From: an uncultured Oscillospiraceae bacterium
Lineage (GTDB): Bacteria; Bacillota; Clostridia; Oscillospirales; Oscillospiraceae
NCBI GenBank assembly: GCA_900759385.1
Contig: CAAEUZ010000096.1
Coordinates: 1 to 39,785, forward strand
DNA length: 39,785 nt
Direction of reading: 5' to 3'
The translations under genes were made by a program, and so were the position numbers. The notes below the pieces were generated by a model, which ran no database searches, had not been told where the DNA came from, and saw only the letters and a list, made by a program, of their open reading frames with translations. Position 1 is the stretch's first letter. Each line of letters begins with the position of its first letter. Positions 1 through 8,362 of this stretch are shown here, one piece after another.

Positions 1-2187
1 CGCCTCACTGGCCGCGGCGCTCTGCGCGGCCTTCGGCTCGGCGCCGATGTGCCGGTCCAGATCCGGCTCGTGGTCGCAGCCGCAGCCGGTGGGGTGCTTG
101 AGCGGGTCGAGGTGGCTGTGGGCCAGGTCGTAGGTCTTGCGCTCCTTGTACTCCTGGGTCTTGCCGGCGTTCCAGTTCTGCACCGGGCGGTAGTAGCCGG
201 TGATGCGGCTGTAGACCTCGGCGCTCTCGCCGCAGTGCGGGCAGGTGAACTGCTCGCCGGCAAGGTAGCCGTCGTTCTTGCAGACGGAGTAGGTGGGGCT
301 GAGCGTGTAGTAGGGCAGCTTGTAGTTCTCGGCGATCTTGCGCACGAGGGAAGCCGCGGCCTGCCAGTCCGGCAGCTTCTCGCCCAGGAAGGCGTGGAAC
401 ACGGTGCCGGAGGTGTACAGGGTCTGCAGCTCGTCCTGGATGTCCAGCGCGGCGAAGATGTCGTCGGTGTAGCCGACGGGCAGGTGGGAGCTGTTGGTGT
501 AGTAGGGGGTCCCGCCCGGCTCGGCGGCGGTGATGATGTCGGGATAGCGCTCCACGTCGTGCTTGGAGAGGCGGTAGCTGGTGCTCTCGGCCGGGGTGGC
601 CTCGAGGTTGTAGAGGTCGCCGTACATCTCCTGGTAGTCGCTCAGGCGGCTGAGCATGTGCCGGAGGGTGCGCTTGGTGAACTCCTGGCAGCTCTCGTGG
701 GTCATGTCGGCGCGGACCCACTTGGCGTTGAGGCCGGCCTCGTTCATGCCGACCAGGCCGATGGTGGAGAAGTGGTTCTCAAAGGTGCCGAGGTAGCGGC
801 GGGTGTAGGGGTAGAGACCCTCGTTCATCAGCTTGGTGACCACGTCGCGCTTTACCTTCAGGCTGCGGGCGGCGATGTCCATCAGCTTGTCCAGGCGGCG
901 GATGAAGTCGTCCTCGTCCTTGGAGAGGTAGGCCAGACGCGGCATGTTCAGCGTGACGACGCCGATGGAGCCGGTGCTCTCGCCGGAGCCGAAGTAGCCG
1001 CCGGACTTCTTGCGCAGCTCGCGCAGGTCGAGCCTCAGGCGGCAGCACATGCTGCGCACGTCGCTGGGCTCCATGTCGGAGTTGATGTAGTTGGAGAAGT
1101 AGGGGGTGCCGTACTTGGCGGTCATCTCAAAGAGCAGCTTGTTGTTCTCCGTGGGGGACCAGTCAAAGTCCTTGGTGATGGAGTAGGTGGGGATGGGGTA
1201 CTGGAAGCCGCGGCCGTTGGCGTCGCCCTCGATCATGATGTCGATGAAGGCCTTGTTGACCATGTCCATCTCGGCCTTGCAGTCGCCGTAGGTGAAGTCC
1301 ATCTCCTTGCCGCCGACGATGGCCTTCTGGTCCTTAAGGTCGGCGGGGACGGTCCAGTCGAGGGGGATGTTGCTGAAGGGAGCCTGGGTGCCCCAGCGGG
1401 ACGGGGTGTTCACGCCGTAGACAAAGCTCTGGATGCACTGCTTGACTTCCTTGTAGTTGAGGTTATCCACCTTGACGAAGGGGGCCAGGTAGGTGTCGAA
1501 GCTGGAGAAGGCCTGCGCGCCGGCCCACTCGTTCTGCATGATGCCGAGGAAGTTGACCATCTGGTTGCAGAGGGTGGAGAGGTGGCTGGCGGGGGAGGAG
1601 GTTATCTTGCCGGGGATGCCACCCAGCCCCTCCTGGATGAGCTGCTTGAGGCTCCAGCCAGCGCAGTAGCCGGTGAGCATGGAGAGGTCGTGCAGGTGGA
1701 GGTCGGCGTTCTTGTGCGCGTTGGCTATCTCGTCGTCATAGATCTCGCTCAGCCAGTAGTTGGCGGTGATGGCGCCGGAGTTGGAGAGGATGAGGCCGCC
1801 GACGGAGTAGTTGACGGTGCTGTTCTCCTTGACGCGCCAGTCGGAGGCGTCGAGGTAGCTGTCCACCACGTTCTTGTAGTCGAGGTAGGTGTTCTTCATG
1901 TTGCGCAGCTTCTCACGCTGGCGGCGGTAGAGGATGTAGGCCTTGGCGACATGTTCATAGCCGCCGCGCGAGAGCACGGCCTCCACGCTGTCCTGGATGT
2001 CCTCCACGGCAATGGCCCCGTTCTCTATCTTGCTCTGGAAGTCGGCCGTGGTCTTTATGGCGAGGAAGTCTATGATGCTGTCGTTATACTCGGTGCCGGT
2101 GGCCTCAAAGGCCTTCTTGATGGCGCCGCTTATCTTGCCGATATTGAAATCGACGAGTTCTCCGTCTCTCTTTTTAACCCTGTACAT
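1..2187 (-). CDS. nrdD: Anaerobic ribonucleoside-triphosphate reductase, class III (C-terminus cut by window edge)
   Basis: Glycyl-radical enzyme that reduces ribonucleoside triphosphates to deoxyribonucleotides without oxygen. Reading the minus strand from the ATG at 2187 (preceded by AGGAGG) gives 729 residues with no stop before position 1, so the gene continues outside the window. The N-terminal ~90 residues (MYRVKKRDGELVDFNIGKI...) form an ATP-cone. The motif RITGYYRPVQNWN near residue 664 carries the candidate radical glycine, preceded by a metal-site region with TCPHCGE. The visible tail after this (residues ~690-729) is longer than I expect for the family and holds HPTGCGCDHE, a possible extra metal-binding segment. 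The upstream metal region reads CKND where I recall a CxxH arrangement in relatives. It lies 44 bp downstream of nrdG and is surely co-transcribed with it. Identification is firm; the exact length is unknown. Confidence 0.96.
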   Translation of the reverse strand, partial: MYRVKKRDGELVDFNIGKISGAIKKAFEATGTEYNDSIIDFLAIKTTADFQSKIENGAIAVEDIQDSVEAVLSRGGYEHVAKAYILYRRQREKLRNMKNTYLDYKNVVDSYLDASDWRVKENSTVNYSVGGLILSNSGAITANYWLSEIYDDEIANAHKNADLHLHDLSMLTGYCAGWSLKQLIQEGLGGIPGKITSSPASHLSTLCNQMVNFLGIMQNEWAGAQAFSSFDTYLAPFVKVDNLNYKEVKQCIQSFVYGVNTPSRWGTQAPFSNIPLDWTVPADLKDQKAIVGGKEMDFTYGDCKAEMDMVNKAFIDIMIEGDANGRGFQYPIPTYSITKDFDWSPTENNKLLFEMTAKYGTPYFSNYINSDMEPSDVRSMCCRLRLDLRELRKKSGGYFGSGESTGSIGVVTLNMPRLAYLSKDEDDFIRRLDKLMDIAARSLKVKRDVVTKLMNEGLYPYTRRYLGTFENHFSTIGLVGMNEAGLNAKWVRADMTHESCQEFTKRTLRHMLSRLSDYQEMYGDLYNLEATPAESTSYRLSKHDVERYPDIITAAEPGGTPYYTNSSHLPVGYTDDIFAALDIQDELQTLYTSGTVFHAFLGEKLPDWQAAASLVRKIAENYKLPYYTLSPTYSVCKNDGYLAGEQFTCPHCGESAEVYSRITGYYRPVQNWNAGKTQEYKERKTYDLAHSHLDPLKHPTGCGCDHEPDLDRHIGAEPKAAQSAAASEA

Positions 2188-2231
2188 CTTTTGTCCTCCT
2201 GTATATTAAATCGTGTATTTGTAAACAGCCT

Positions 2232-2927
2232 TCATATACCGCGCACCTGCACCGAGGGCACAAGCGGCCTGACTATGTCAGCGAGGGCGTGCATCTCCGC
2301 CTCCGTGAAGCCGTCCAGCCCCTGGCCGGCGATGAGGTCACCGGAGTCCTTGAACTCCTGTATGTAATACTCCTTCGCCCCGGCTATCCACTGCGCGATG
2401 CCCTCAAAATCGGCCCGGGTGTGCAGGCCCCTGACCGCCGTGGTGCGGAATTCGTAATCCACGCCGCAGCCCATCAGGTACTGTACGCTCTCGCGTACGG
2501 GCCCCAGGTTGAAATTGCCGATACCGACGAGCTTGCCGTAGTTTTCCGGCGCGGCCTTGATATCCATGGCCACCCGGTCGGCGAGCCCGGCCTCAACTAT
2601 CCCGCGCAGCCGCTCCGGGAAGGTGCCGTTGGTGTCCAGCTTCACGCTGTAGCCCAGGGCCTTGATCTCACTGAGAACGTCGGCAATACCGGCGTGCATG
2701 AGCGGCTCCCCGCCCGTGACGGCCACGCCGTCAAGTATGCCCCGCCGCTTTTTCAGGAAGGCGAGCAGGTCGCCGAGCTCCATGGAGTCGCGCTCGCGCT
2801 CCGGCAGTGCCAGCGAGGCGTTGTGGCAGAAGGGACAGCGCAGGTCGCAGCCTGCCGTGAACACCGTGCACGCCACCTTGCCTGGGTAATCCAGCAGCGT
2901 AAGCTTCTGTATTCCGGCCAAAAACAT
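2232..2927 (-). CDS. nrdG: Anaerobic ribonucleotide reductase activating protein (radical SAM)
   Basis: Radical-SAM activase that generates the glycyl radical on NrdD using SAM and a [4Fe-4S] cluster. The 231-residue protein opens with the typical IQKLTLLDYPGKVACTVF segment, then the cluster motif CDLRCPFC (Cys27, Cys31, Cys34), and the SAM-contacting TGGEPL at residues 71-76. The start ATG at 2927 follows GGAGGGAAAGCAC. It lies first in the operon, directly upstream of nrdD. The anaerobic NrdG family is usually 150-240 residues; this is the longer clostridial form that resembles pyruvate-formate-lyase activases. Confidence 0.95.
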   Translation of the reverse strand: MFLAGIQKLTLLDYPGKVACTVFTAGCDLRCPFCHNASLALPERERDSMELGDLLAFLKKRRGILDGVAVTGGEPLMHAGIADVLSEIKALGYSVKLDTNGTFPERLRGIVEAGLADRVAMDIKAAPENYGKLVGIGNFNLGPVRESVQYLMGCGVDYEFRTTAVRGLHTRADFEGIAQWIAGAKEYYIQEFKDSGDLIAGQGLDGFTEAEMHALADIVRPLVPSVQVRGI

Positions 2928-3002
2928 GTGCTTTCCCTCCGTTTTGAGCGTAAAAACCCGCCCGCCGGGGACGCATATCTTGCGGCTCCGGGAGCGTCCG
3001 TA

Positions 3003-3018
3003 TCACAATATATAGTGT
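3003..3018. promoter_or_regulatory. NrdR box over the nrdGD -10 element
   Basis: TCACAATATATAGTGT matches the NrdR consensus ACACwATATATwGTGT at 15 of 16 positions by eye and is almost palindromic. It covers the -10 element, which suits repression by NrdR when (d)ATP is plentiful. A much weaker candidate partner lies at 3046-3061 (GCACAAAATACAGATT), offset 43 bp, about four helical turns; NrdR boxes usually come in helically phased pairs. Confidence 0.7.
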
Positions 3019-3035
3019 TTCCCCTTCCTTGTCAA
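3007..3035 (-). promoter_or_regulatory. Sigma-A promoter of nrdG-nrdD
   Basis: On the minus strand TTGACA (plus-strand 3030-3035) is followed after exactly 17 bp by TATATT (plus-strand 3007-3012). This predicts a start near 3000 and a leader of about 70 nt before the nrdG ATG. Confidence 0.75.
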
Positions 3036-3061
3036 TAGGCAAAGGGCACAAAATACAGATT

Positions 3062-3364
3062 GCAACTATTCGTTACCGCTTTGTAAGCGGTTTGTGGCCG
3101 GTGTGTTGCGGGACTGCCTCAGCCGCCGGGCCGGCACGGCCTGAAGCAGCGCCGCTGCCGCCCTGAAAGGCCCGCCGCGGACGGCGCGGGGGCGGGCGCT
3201 TTCACCCGAAGGCGACAGCGGCCCGGGGCTTTCAGGGGGCGGGAAGCGGGGCGCGGGCCCCGCGTCCGCGGCGCTCAATGGTACGGCCGCTCCCGAAAAA
3301 AAGCACGCTTCGGGTGCGCGAGTGAAAGCATGAGCCGCTTCGGCAAAAAAATTTTGCGTTCGGC
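3062..3364. other. GC-rich intergenic stretch, no convincing gene
   Basis: About 300 bp between the two divergent promoters. A 70-codon open frame on the minus strand (3066-3278) is Arg/Pro/Ala-rich and looks like a composition artefact. Visible structure: a short hairpin ACCGCTT-TGT-AAGCGGT near 3075-3092, and a GC-rich block with 9-bp arms CCGCGGACG (3175-3183) and CGTCCGCGG (3263-3271). No tRNA, riboswitch or known RNA was recognised. Confidence 0.5.
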
Positions 3365-3377
3365 CACAAAATTTGTG
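3365..3377. promoter_or_regulatory. 13-bp palindrome upstream of the nifJ promoter
   Basis: CACAAA-A-TTTGTG is a perfect palindrome with a single central base, 21 bp upstream of the nifJ -35. Position suits an activator or redox-regulator site, but it does not fit the Rex or Fnr consensus that I know, so the binder is unknown. Confidence 0.35.
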
Positions 3378-3398
3378 TGATTTACGTGCAATTAGTTG

Positions 3399-3427
3399 TT
3401 TACAGAAAGGGCGTTAAGTGATAAAAT
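3399..3427 (+). promoter_or_regulatory. Promoter of nifJ
   Basis: TTTACA (3399-3404), 17-bp spacer, TAAAAT (3422-3427). Each hexamer differs from the sigma-A consensus at one position. Predicted leader to the ATG at 3489 is about 55 nt. Confidence 0.6.
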
Positions 3428-3488
3428 TATGACGCTTTTAGAGCGCGTTACCCATATCCTATTTTTAATCCTAAATGGAGATGAAAGT

Positions 3489-6400
3489 ATGGCGAGAAAA
3501 CTGAAAACCATGGATGGCAACCAGGCGGCCGCGCATGTTTCCTATGCGTTTACCGAGGTCGCCGCGATTTACCCGATCACGCCGTCCAGCCCCATGGCGG
3601 ACTTCGTTGACCAGTGGTCCGCTGCGGGTCAGAAGAACATCTTCGGCACCACCGTTAAGGTGCAGGAGATGCAGGCCGAGTCCGGCGCTGCCGGCGCTGT
3701 CCACGGATCGCTCAACGCTGGTGCCCTCACCACGACGTACACCGCGTCGCAGGGCCTGCTGCTGATGATCCCCAACATGTACAAGATTGCGGGCGAGCTG
3801 CTCCCCGCCGTCTTCCACGTAACGGCCCGTACCCTTGCGAGCCACACGCTGAGCATCTTTGGCGACCATCAGGACGTCATGGCTTGCCGTCAGACCGGCT
3901 TTGCCATGCTCGCCGAGGGCAACGTACAGGAGGTCATGGACCTCTCCGCCGTCGCGCACCTGGCCGCCATCAAGGGCCGCGTGCCTTTCCTGAACTTCTT
4001 TGACGGTTTCCGCACCAGCCACGAGATCCAGAAGATAGCCGTTTGGGACTACAAGGACCTCGCTTCCATGGTGGACATGAAGGCCGTTGAGGAGTTCCGC
4101 GCCCGTGCGCTGAACCCCGAGCATCCGCAGATGCGCGGCAGCCACGAGAACGGCGACATCTTCTTCCAGAACCGTGAGGCCTCCAACAAGTACTACGAGG
4201 CCGTCCCCGGCATAGTCGAGGACTACATGAAGAAGGTCAACCGCAAGCTCGGCACCAACTATCAGCTCTTCAACTACTACGGCGCTCCCGACGCCGACCG
4301 CGTCATCGTCGCCATGGGCTCCATCTGCGACGTGACCGAGGAAGTCATCGACTACCTGAACGCGCACGGCCAGAAGGTCGGCCTCATCAAGGTCCGCCTG
4401 TACCGCCCCTGGCGCGCGGACAAGCTGCTCGCGGCCATCCCCGAGACATGTAAGTCCATCGCGGTCCTCGACCGCACCAAGGAGCCGGGCGCCCAGGGCG
4501 AGCCGCTCTACATGGACGTCGTGACCAGCCTGGCCAACGCCGGCCGCACCGACATCAAGGTTATCGGCGGCCGTTACGGCCTCGCCAGCAAGGACACCCC
4601 GCCCGCGAGCGTCTTCGCTGTCTACAAGGAGCTGGCCAAGGCCAACCCGAAGAGGCAGTTCACCGTCGGCATCGTGGACGACGTCACCCGCATGTCCCTG
4701 CGCGAGACCTCCGCTCCCGACACCGCCCCGAAGGGCACTGTCAGCTGCATGTTCTGGGGCCTCGGCGGCGACGGCACTGTCGGCGCCAACAAGAACTCCA
4801 TCAAGATCATCGGCGACCACACCGACAAGTACGTCCAGGCCTACTTCCAGTACGACTCCAAGAAGACCGGCGGCGTTACCATCAGCCACCTGCGCTTCGG
4901 CGACAAGCCCATCAAGAGCCCGTACTATATCAACAAGGCCGACTTCGTGGCCTGCCACAACCCGAGCTACATCACCAAGGGCTTCAAGATGGCCCAGAAG
5001 CTCAAGCCGGGCGGAGTCTTCCTGGTCAACAGCCAGTGGAGCTTTGAGGAGCTTGAGCACCATCTCGACGCCGAGGCGAAGCGCTACATCGCCAAGAACA
5101 AGATCAAGCTCGTCATGATAAACGCCATCGACCTGGCCGAGCAGATCGGCATGGGCAAGCGTACCAACACCATCCTCCAGAGCGCGTTCTTCTCCCTGGC
5201 CAACGTCATCCCCGAGGCTGACGCCATCAAGTACATGAAGGACGCCGCCACGCACTCCTACCTGAAGAAGGGCCAGGACGTCGTGGATATGAACCACAAG
5301 GCCATCGACATGGGCGCCACCGCCTACAAGATTGTCGAGGTTCCCGAGAGCTGGCTCAACGCCGTCGACGACAAGAAGCCCGTCGAGCTCACCGGCCGCG
5401 CCCCCGTCGTCAAGATGGTCAAGGAGATCCTCGACCCCGTCGGCAAGATGGACGGCGACAGCCTGCCCGTCAGCGCCTTTACCGCCCATGCGGACGGCAC
5501 CTTCGAGCTCGGCGCCTCCGCTTACGAGAAGCGCGGCGTGGCCGTCAGCGTGCCTGAGTGGAACAGCACCACCTGCGTGCAGTGCAACCAGTGCGCATAT
5601 GTCTGCCCGCACGCGACCATCCGCGCCTATGCCCTCACCGAGGACGAGGCCAAGGCCGCTCCGGAAGCCGCCAAGATCGTCCCCATCAAGGCCGGCAAGG
5701 GCAAGGGCGAGTACTCCTTCACCCTGGCCGTCAGCCCGCTGGACTGCATGGGCTGCGGCGTCTGCGCCAACATCTGCCCGACCAAGAGCCTGACCATGGT
5801 TCCCATGGAGAGCCAGCTCGCCCAGCAGGACGTCTGGACCTACATGACCGAGAAGGTCAGCGAGAAGAAGGACATGCAGGACAACACCGTCAAGGGCAGC
5901 CAGTTCAAGCAGCCCATGCTGGAGTTCTCCGGCAGCTGCGCCGGCTGCGCCGAGACCAGCTATGCCCGTCTCATCACCCAGCTCTTCGGCGACCGCATGA
6001 TCGTCTCCAACGCCACCGGCTGCTCCTCCATCTGGGGCGGACCGGCTGCCACCAGCCCGTACACCGTCAACAAGGAAGGCAAGGGCCCCGCTTGGGTCAA
6101 CAGCCTGTTCGAGGACAACGCTGAGCATGGCCTGGGCCTCTACCTCGGCCAGAAGAAGCTGCGCGACGACCTCGCTGCCAAGACCCGCGAGCTCATCGCC
6201 CTCGACTGGTGCACTCCCGCAATCAAGGAAGCCGGCCAGAAGTGGCTCGACACCTACAATGACGGCGAGGCCAACAAGGAGGCCACCAAGGCCTACGTTG
6301 CCGCCCTCGAGGACGGACTGTGCACTGTTGATGAGCTGTGCGCTTCCGACAACGCCGACATCAAGGCCTTCGGTGAGAAGCTCGCCAAGGCCGGCAAGAC

Positions 6401-7112
6401 CTACTGCGAGTGCGACGCCTGCAAGCTCGCCAAGGCCATCCTCGACCAGAAGGATTACCTGGGCAAGAAGAGCGTGTGGATCATGGGCGGCGACGGCTGG
6501 GCCTACGATATCGGCTACGGCGGACTTGACCATGTGCTCGCCTCCGGCGAGGACGTGAACGTCTTCGTGTTCGATACCGAGGTCTACTCCAACACCGGCG
6601 GCCAGGCCTCCAAGGCCTCCAACATCGGCCAGGTGGCCCAGTTTGCCGCGGCCGGCAAGGAGATCAAGAGCAAGGCTCTCGCCGAGCTCGCCATGACCTA
6701 CGGCTATGTCTACGTGGCCCAGATCGCCATGGGCGCCAACCCGGCCCAGACCCTCAAGGCCATCAGCGAGGCCGAGGCCTACCACGGCCCGTCCCTCATC
6801 ATCGCTTACGCTCCCTGCGAGATGCACTCCATCAAGGGCGGCATGACCAACTGCCAGAGCGAGATGAAGAAGGCTGTCGATTGCGGCTACTGGAACCTGT
6901 TCCGCTACAACCCGGCTGCTGAGGAGCACTTCACCCTCGACAGCAAGGAGCCCAAGGGCGGCTACCGCGACTTCCTCATGAACGAGGCCCGCTACTCCCG
7001 CCTGACCCGCGAGTTCCCCGACCGCGCCGAGAAGCTCTTCAGCGCCAACGAGGAGAACGCCAAGGCCCGCTACGAGCACCTGCTCAAGCTCAAGGAGATG
7101 TACTCCAAGTAA
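3489..7112 (+). CDS. nifJ: Pyruvate:ferredoxin (flavodoxin) oxidoreductase, single-chain homodimeric type
   Basis: Oxidises pyruvate with CoA to acetyl-CoA and CO2, passing electrons to ferredoxin; a central enzyme of anaerobic fermentation. The 1207-residue protein shows all domains of the fused enzyme: N-terminal pyrimidine-binding domain with AIYPITPSSPMADF, a CoA/gamma-like middle region, two [4Fe-4S] motifs CVQCNQC (from residue 696) and CMGCGVC (from residue 753), and the C-terminal thiamine-diphosphate domain with SGSCAGCAETSYARL and GGDGWAYDIGYGG near residue 1000. I place the start at ATG 3489 (GGAG 8 nt upstream, MARKLKTMDGNQAA), not at an in-frame codon at 3396, because the extra 31 residues have no family resemblance and overlap the promoter. 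Monocistronic, closed by a terminator. Confidence 0.97.
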   Translation: MARKLKTMDGNQAAAHVSYAFTEVAAIYPITPSSPMADFVDQWSAAGQKNIFGTTVKVQEMQAESGAAGAVHGSLNAGALTTTYTASQGLLLMIPNMYKIAGELLPAVFHVTARTLASHTLSIFGDHQDVMACRQTGFAMLAEGNVQEVMDLSAVAHLAAIKGRVPFLNFFDGFRTSHEIQKIAVWDYKDLASMVDMKAVEEFRARALNPEHPQMRGSHENGDIFFQNREASNKYYEAVPGIVEDYMKKVNRKLGTNYQLFNYYGAPDADRVIVAMGSICDVTEEVIDYLNAHGQKVGLIKVRLYRPWRADKLLAAIPETCKSIAVLDRTKEPGAQGEPLYMDVVTSLANAGRTDIKVIGGRYGLASKDTPPASVFAVYKELAKANPKRQFTVGIVDDVTRMSLRETSAPDTAPKGTVSCMFWGLGGDGTVGANKNSIKIIGDHTDKYVQAYFQYDSKKTGGVTISHLRFGDKPIKSPYYINKADFVACHNPSYITKGFKMAQKLKPGGVFLVNSQWSFEELEHHLDAEAKRYIAKNKIKLVMINAIDLAEQIGMGKRTNTILQSAFFSLANVIPEADAIKYMKDAATHSYLKKGQDVVDMNHKAIDMGATAYKIVEVPESWLNAVDDKKPVELTGRAPVVKMVKEILDPVGKMDGDSLPVSAFTAHADGTFELGASAYEKRGVAVSVPEWNSTTCVQCNQCAYVCPHATIRAYALTEDEAKAAPEAAKIVPIKAGKGKGEYSFTLAVSPLDCMGCGVCANICPTKSLTMVPMESQLAQQDVWTYMTEKVSEKKDMQDNTVKGSQFKQPMLEFSGSCAGCAETSYARLITQLFGDRMIVSNATGCSSIWGGPAATSPYTVNKEGKGPAWVNSLFEDNAEHGLGLYLGQKKLRDDLAAKTRELIALDWCTPAIKEAGQKWLDTYNDGEANKEATKAYVAALEDGLCTVDELCASDNADIKAFGEKLAKAGKTYCECDACKLAKAILDQKDYLGKKSVWIMGGDGWAYDIGYGGLDHVLASGEDVNVFVFDTEVYSNTGGQASKASNIGQVAQFAAAGKEIKSKALAELAMTYGYVYVAQIAMGANPAQTLKAISEAEAYHGPSLIIAYAPCEMHSIKGGMTNCQSEMKKAVDCGYWNLFRYNPAAEEHFTLDSKEPKGGYRDFLMNEARYSRLTREFPDRAEKLFSANEENAKARYEHLLKLKEMYSK

Positions 7113-7135
7113 GCAGAGGCACGATAAAAACAAAA

Positions 7136-7160
7136 GAGCCGCCACTTGGCGGCTCTTTTT
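7136..7160 (+). terminator. Rho-independent terminator of nifJ
   Basis: GAGCCGCC-ACTT-GGCGGCTC stem-loop (8-bp arms) followed by TTTTT, 24 bp after the nifJ stop. Confidence 0.9.
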
Positions 7161-7235
7161 GTTCCTTCTGGGCGAATAGAGCTAACAATAACAACAGATT
7201 GTGCAAATAAGGAGTTTATACAGAAGCTACGCGGC

Positions 7236-7391
7236 ATGTTCTGTAACCAAGAGCTAATCGACTTCCTCAACAGGAAGCTGAATGTACTGCGGAGAAAGGA
7301 GAAAAGCCTTGAAAGAAAGGAAGTGAGAGGCAAGTTTATCAGTGGCAAGTCTGTGCGCAGGAGGGATACGTCAGTGTGCTGTCGGGAATAG
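7236..7391 (+). CDS. Small lysine/arginine-rich ORF, possible decayed gene tail
   Basis: A 51-codon open frame (MFCNQELIDFLNRKLNVLRR...) with a GGAG about 20 bp upstream of the ATG; the frame is open further upstream to 7146. It is helical and basic and lower in GC than the surrounding genes. No family recognised. The next 30 bp lead straight into a repeat copy with a hairpin, so this could be a remnant of mobile DNA. Weak evidence that it is translated. Confidence 0.2.
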   Translation: MFCNQELIDFLNRKLNVLRRKEKSLERKEVRGKFISGKSVRRRDTSVCCRE

Positions 7392-7410
7392 ACCGCACCC
7401 GCCCGCCGCC

Positions 7411-7520
7411 GCACTAAAACGAGGCCTGGCGTTAATTGACGCCAGGCCTCGTAAGATGCTTAACTTCAATTTTCTCCAGGAGCTATGGGACTTTGAGCTA
7501 TGTTCCTGTCGCACTGGGTT
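7411..7520 (+). repeat. Dispersed repeat, copy 1, with a long perfect hairpin
   Basis: The segment starting GCACTAAAACGAGG contains a perfect inverted repeat at 7420-7451: arms CGAGGCCTGGCGT / ACGCCAGGCCTCG (13 bp) around TAATTG. The following sequence (TTAACTTCAATTTTCTCCAGG ... TTGAGCTATGTTCCTGT) aligns with the second copy at 12091-12200, which lies in the same orientation. The hairpin has an A-run before it and could act as a terminator in one direction; it may also be the end of a defunct mobile unit. Confidence 0.65.
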
Positions 7521-7552
7521 TGACAAGTCACTCGTTCCCCAATCGGCCCGGG

Positions 7553-8011
7553 TTAATCCTTTCTGCCTTCTGTGTTCAGGGGCATGAGCTCGGTTGAGAT
7601 GACCGAGAGCATGCGGGAAAATTCCGCGGTTTCCTGCAGCGTAAAGCGTTTGCGGATGCGTTCCACCAGCGCGGAGACGTACTCGTCGAGCAGCGCGGCG
7701 TTGGCGTAATACTCATCCGTCAGCACCAGGTAGAACTCGCGCTTGTCAGGCCCCGAGCGCTCGCGGCGCACATAGCCCAGCCTCTCCAGCCCCGCCACCT
7801 TATAGGTCGCGTTTGAGCGCGAGATGTTCAGGAACTCGGCGAATTGGCCTATCGTCGGCCGTCCCAGCTGGTCGATGACCTCCAGCGAGAAGGCCTCAAC
7901 CGCCGAGAGGCCGGCGTCACGGTCGTGTGAAAGGCAGAATACCTCATGATAGAACTCCAGCTTCAGGCGCTCATAGACCTGCCTGAAACTTTCGCCCAGC
8001 GCATCACTCAT
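7553..8011 (-). CDS. MarR-family transcriptional regulator
   Basis: A 152-residue winged-helix regulator. The central part LGRPTIGQFAEFLNISRSNATYKVAGLERLGYVRRERSGPDKREFYLVLT has the MarR layout: recognition helix (SRSNATYKV), then the DKRE wing. Helical ends should form the dimer interface. I choose the ATG at 8011, which overlaps the cupin stop as ATGA and so is translationally coupled; an upstream GTG at 8062 would lie inside the cupin gene. Last gene of the four-gene minus-strand operon, so a plausible autoregulator of it. Ligand unknown. Confidence 0.85.
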   Translation of the reverse strand: MSDALGESFRQVYERLKLEFYHEVFCLSHDRDAGLSAVEAFSLEVIDQLGRPTIGQFAEFLNISRSNATYKVAGLERLGYVRRERSGPDKREFYLVLTDEYYANAALLDEYVSALVERIRKRFTLQETAEFSRMLSVISTELMPLNTEGRKD

Positions 8012-8358
8012 TTGCTGTACACTACGAGGGCGATGAACTCCAGGGTCTCGTCGGAGGTGCACACGAGGCTGTGTCCCTCACCGTCCGGGGTCCAGCAGAC
8101 ATCCCCGGCCTTCACGGTGACCACGGTGCCGTTGTCGTTGAACTCGCCCTCGCCGCTGAGGATATAGTAAACCTCGCCGTCACCCTTGTGTATGTGCCAG
8201 CCGACCTCGCAGCCCTTCTCCAGGTAGCCGTGGTTAAAAAGGCGGTTCTTGCCGTACATGGTCTCCTGCGTGGCGACAACGCGGTTGGTTATGGAACCGG
8301 CGCCGTCAAACATGTGTTCCCTCGTGAAGACTTCCCTGTCAGCGTACTTTGTTACCAT
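8008..8358 (-). CDS. Small cupin-domain protein
   Basis: A 116-residue single-domain cupin. The metal ligands of cupin motif 1 are present as HIHKGDGEVYYILSGEG (His55, His57, Glu62) and motif 2 as AGDVCWTPDGEGHSL (His96). Such proteins may be small-molecule binders, isomerases or dioxygenases; the substrate cannot be read. It starts 4 bp after the peptidase gene ends and overlaps the MarR gene by 4 bp, so it may serve as ligand sensor or enzyme for the same pathway. Confidence 0.85.
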   Translation of the reverse strand: MVTKYADREVFTREHMFDGAGSITNRVVATQETMYGKNRLFNHGYLEKGCEVGWHIHKGDGEVYYILSGEGEFNDNGTVVTVKAGDVCWTPDGEGHSLVCTSDETLEFIALVVYSK

Positions 8359-8362
8359 TTGT

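Noticed and set aside
49..2367. 772-codon plus-strand open frame opposite nrdD
   Set aside because: It is a Val/Ala/Gly/Leu-rich antisense shadow produced by GC-rich codon bias; the minus strand encodes unmistakable NrdD.
2731..3051. 106-codon minus-strand frame upstream of and into nrdG
   Set aside because: It is out of frame with nrdG, spans the promoter and carries no recognisable domain.
3066..3278. 70-codon Pro/Arg/Ala frame between nrdG and nifJ
   Set aside because: Only GC-rich composition supports it; no start signal.
3396..3488. 31-codon N-terminal extension of nifJ
   Set aside because: It overlaps the predicted promoter; the well-spaced ribosome site serves ATG 3489.
3471..7145. 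1224-codon minus-strand open frame opposite nifJ
   Set aside because: Low-complexity antisense frame of the same kind; nifJ motifs on the plus strand are complete.
7342..7587. Plus-strand frame over repeat copy 1 with AALKRGLALIDARP, similar to AALKRGLTLINARP in a frame over copy 2
   Set aside because: The shared peptide comes from translating the shared hairpin DNA; neither frame has a ribosome site, so it is a DNA repeat, not a protein family.
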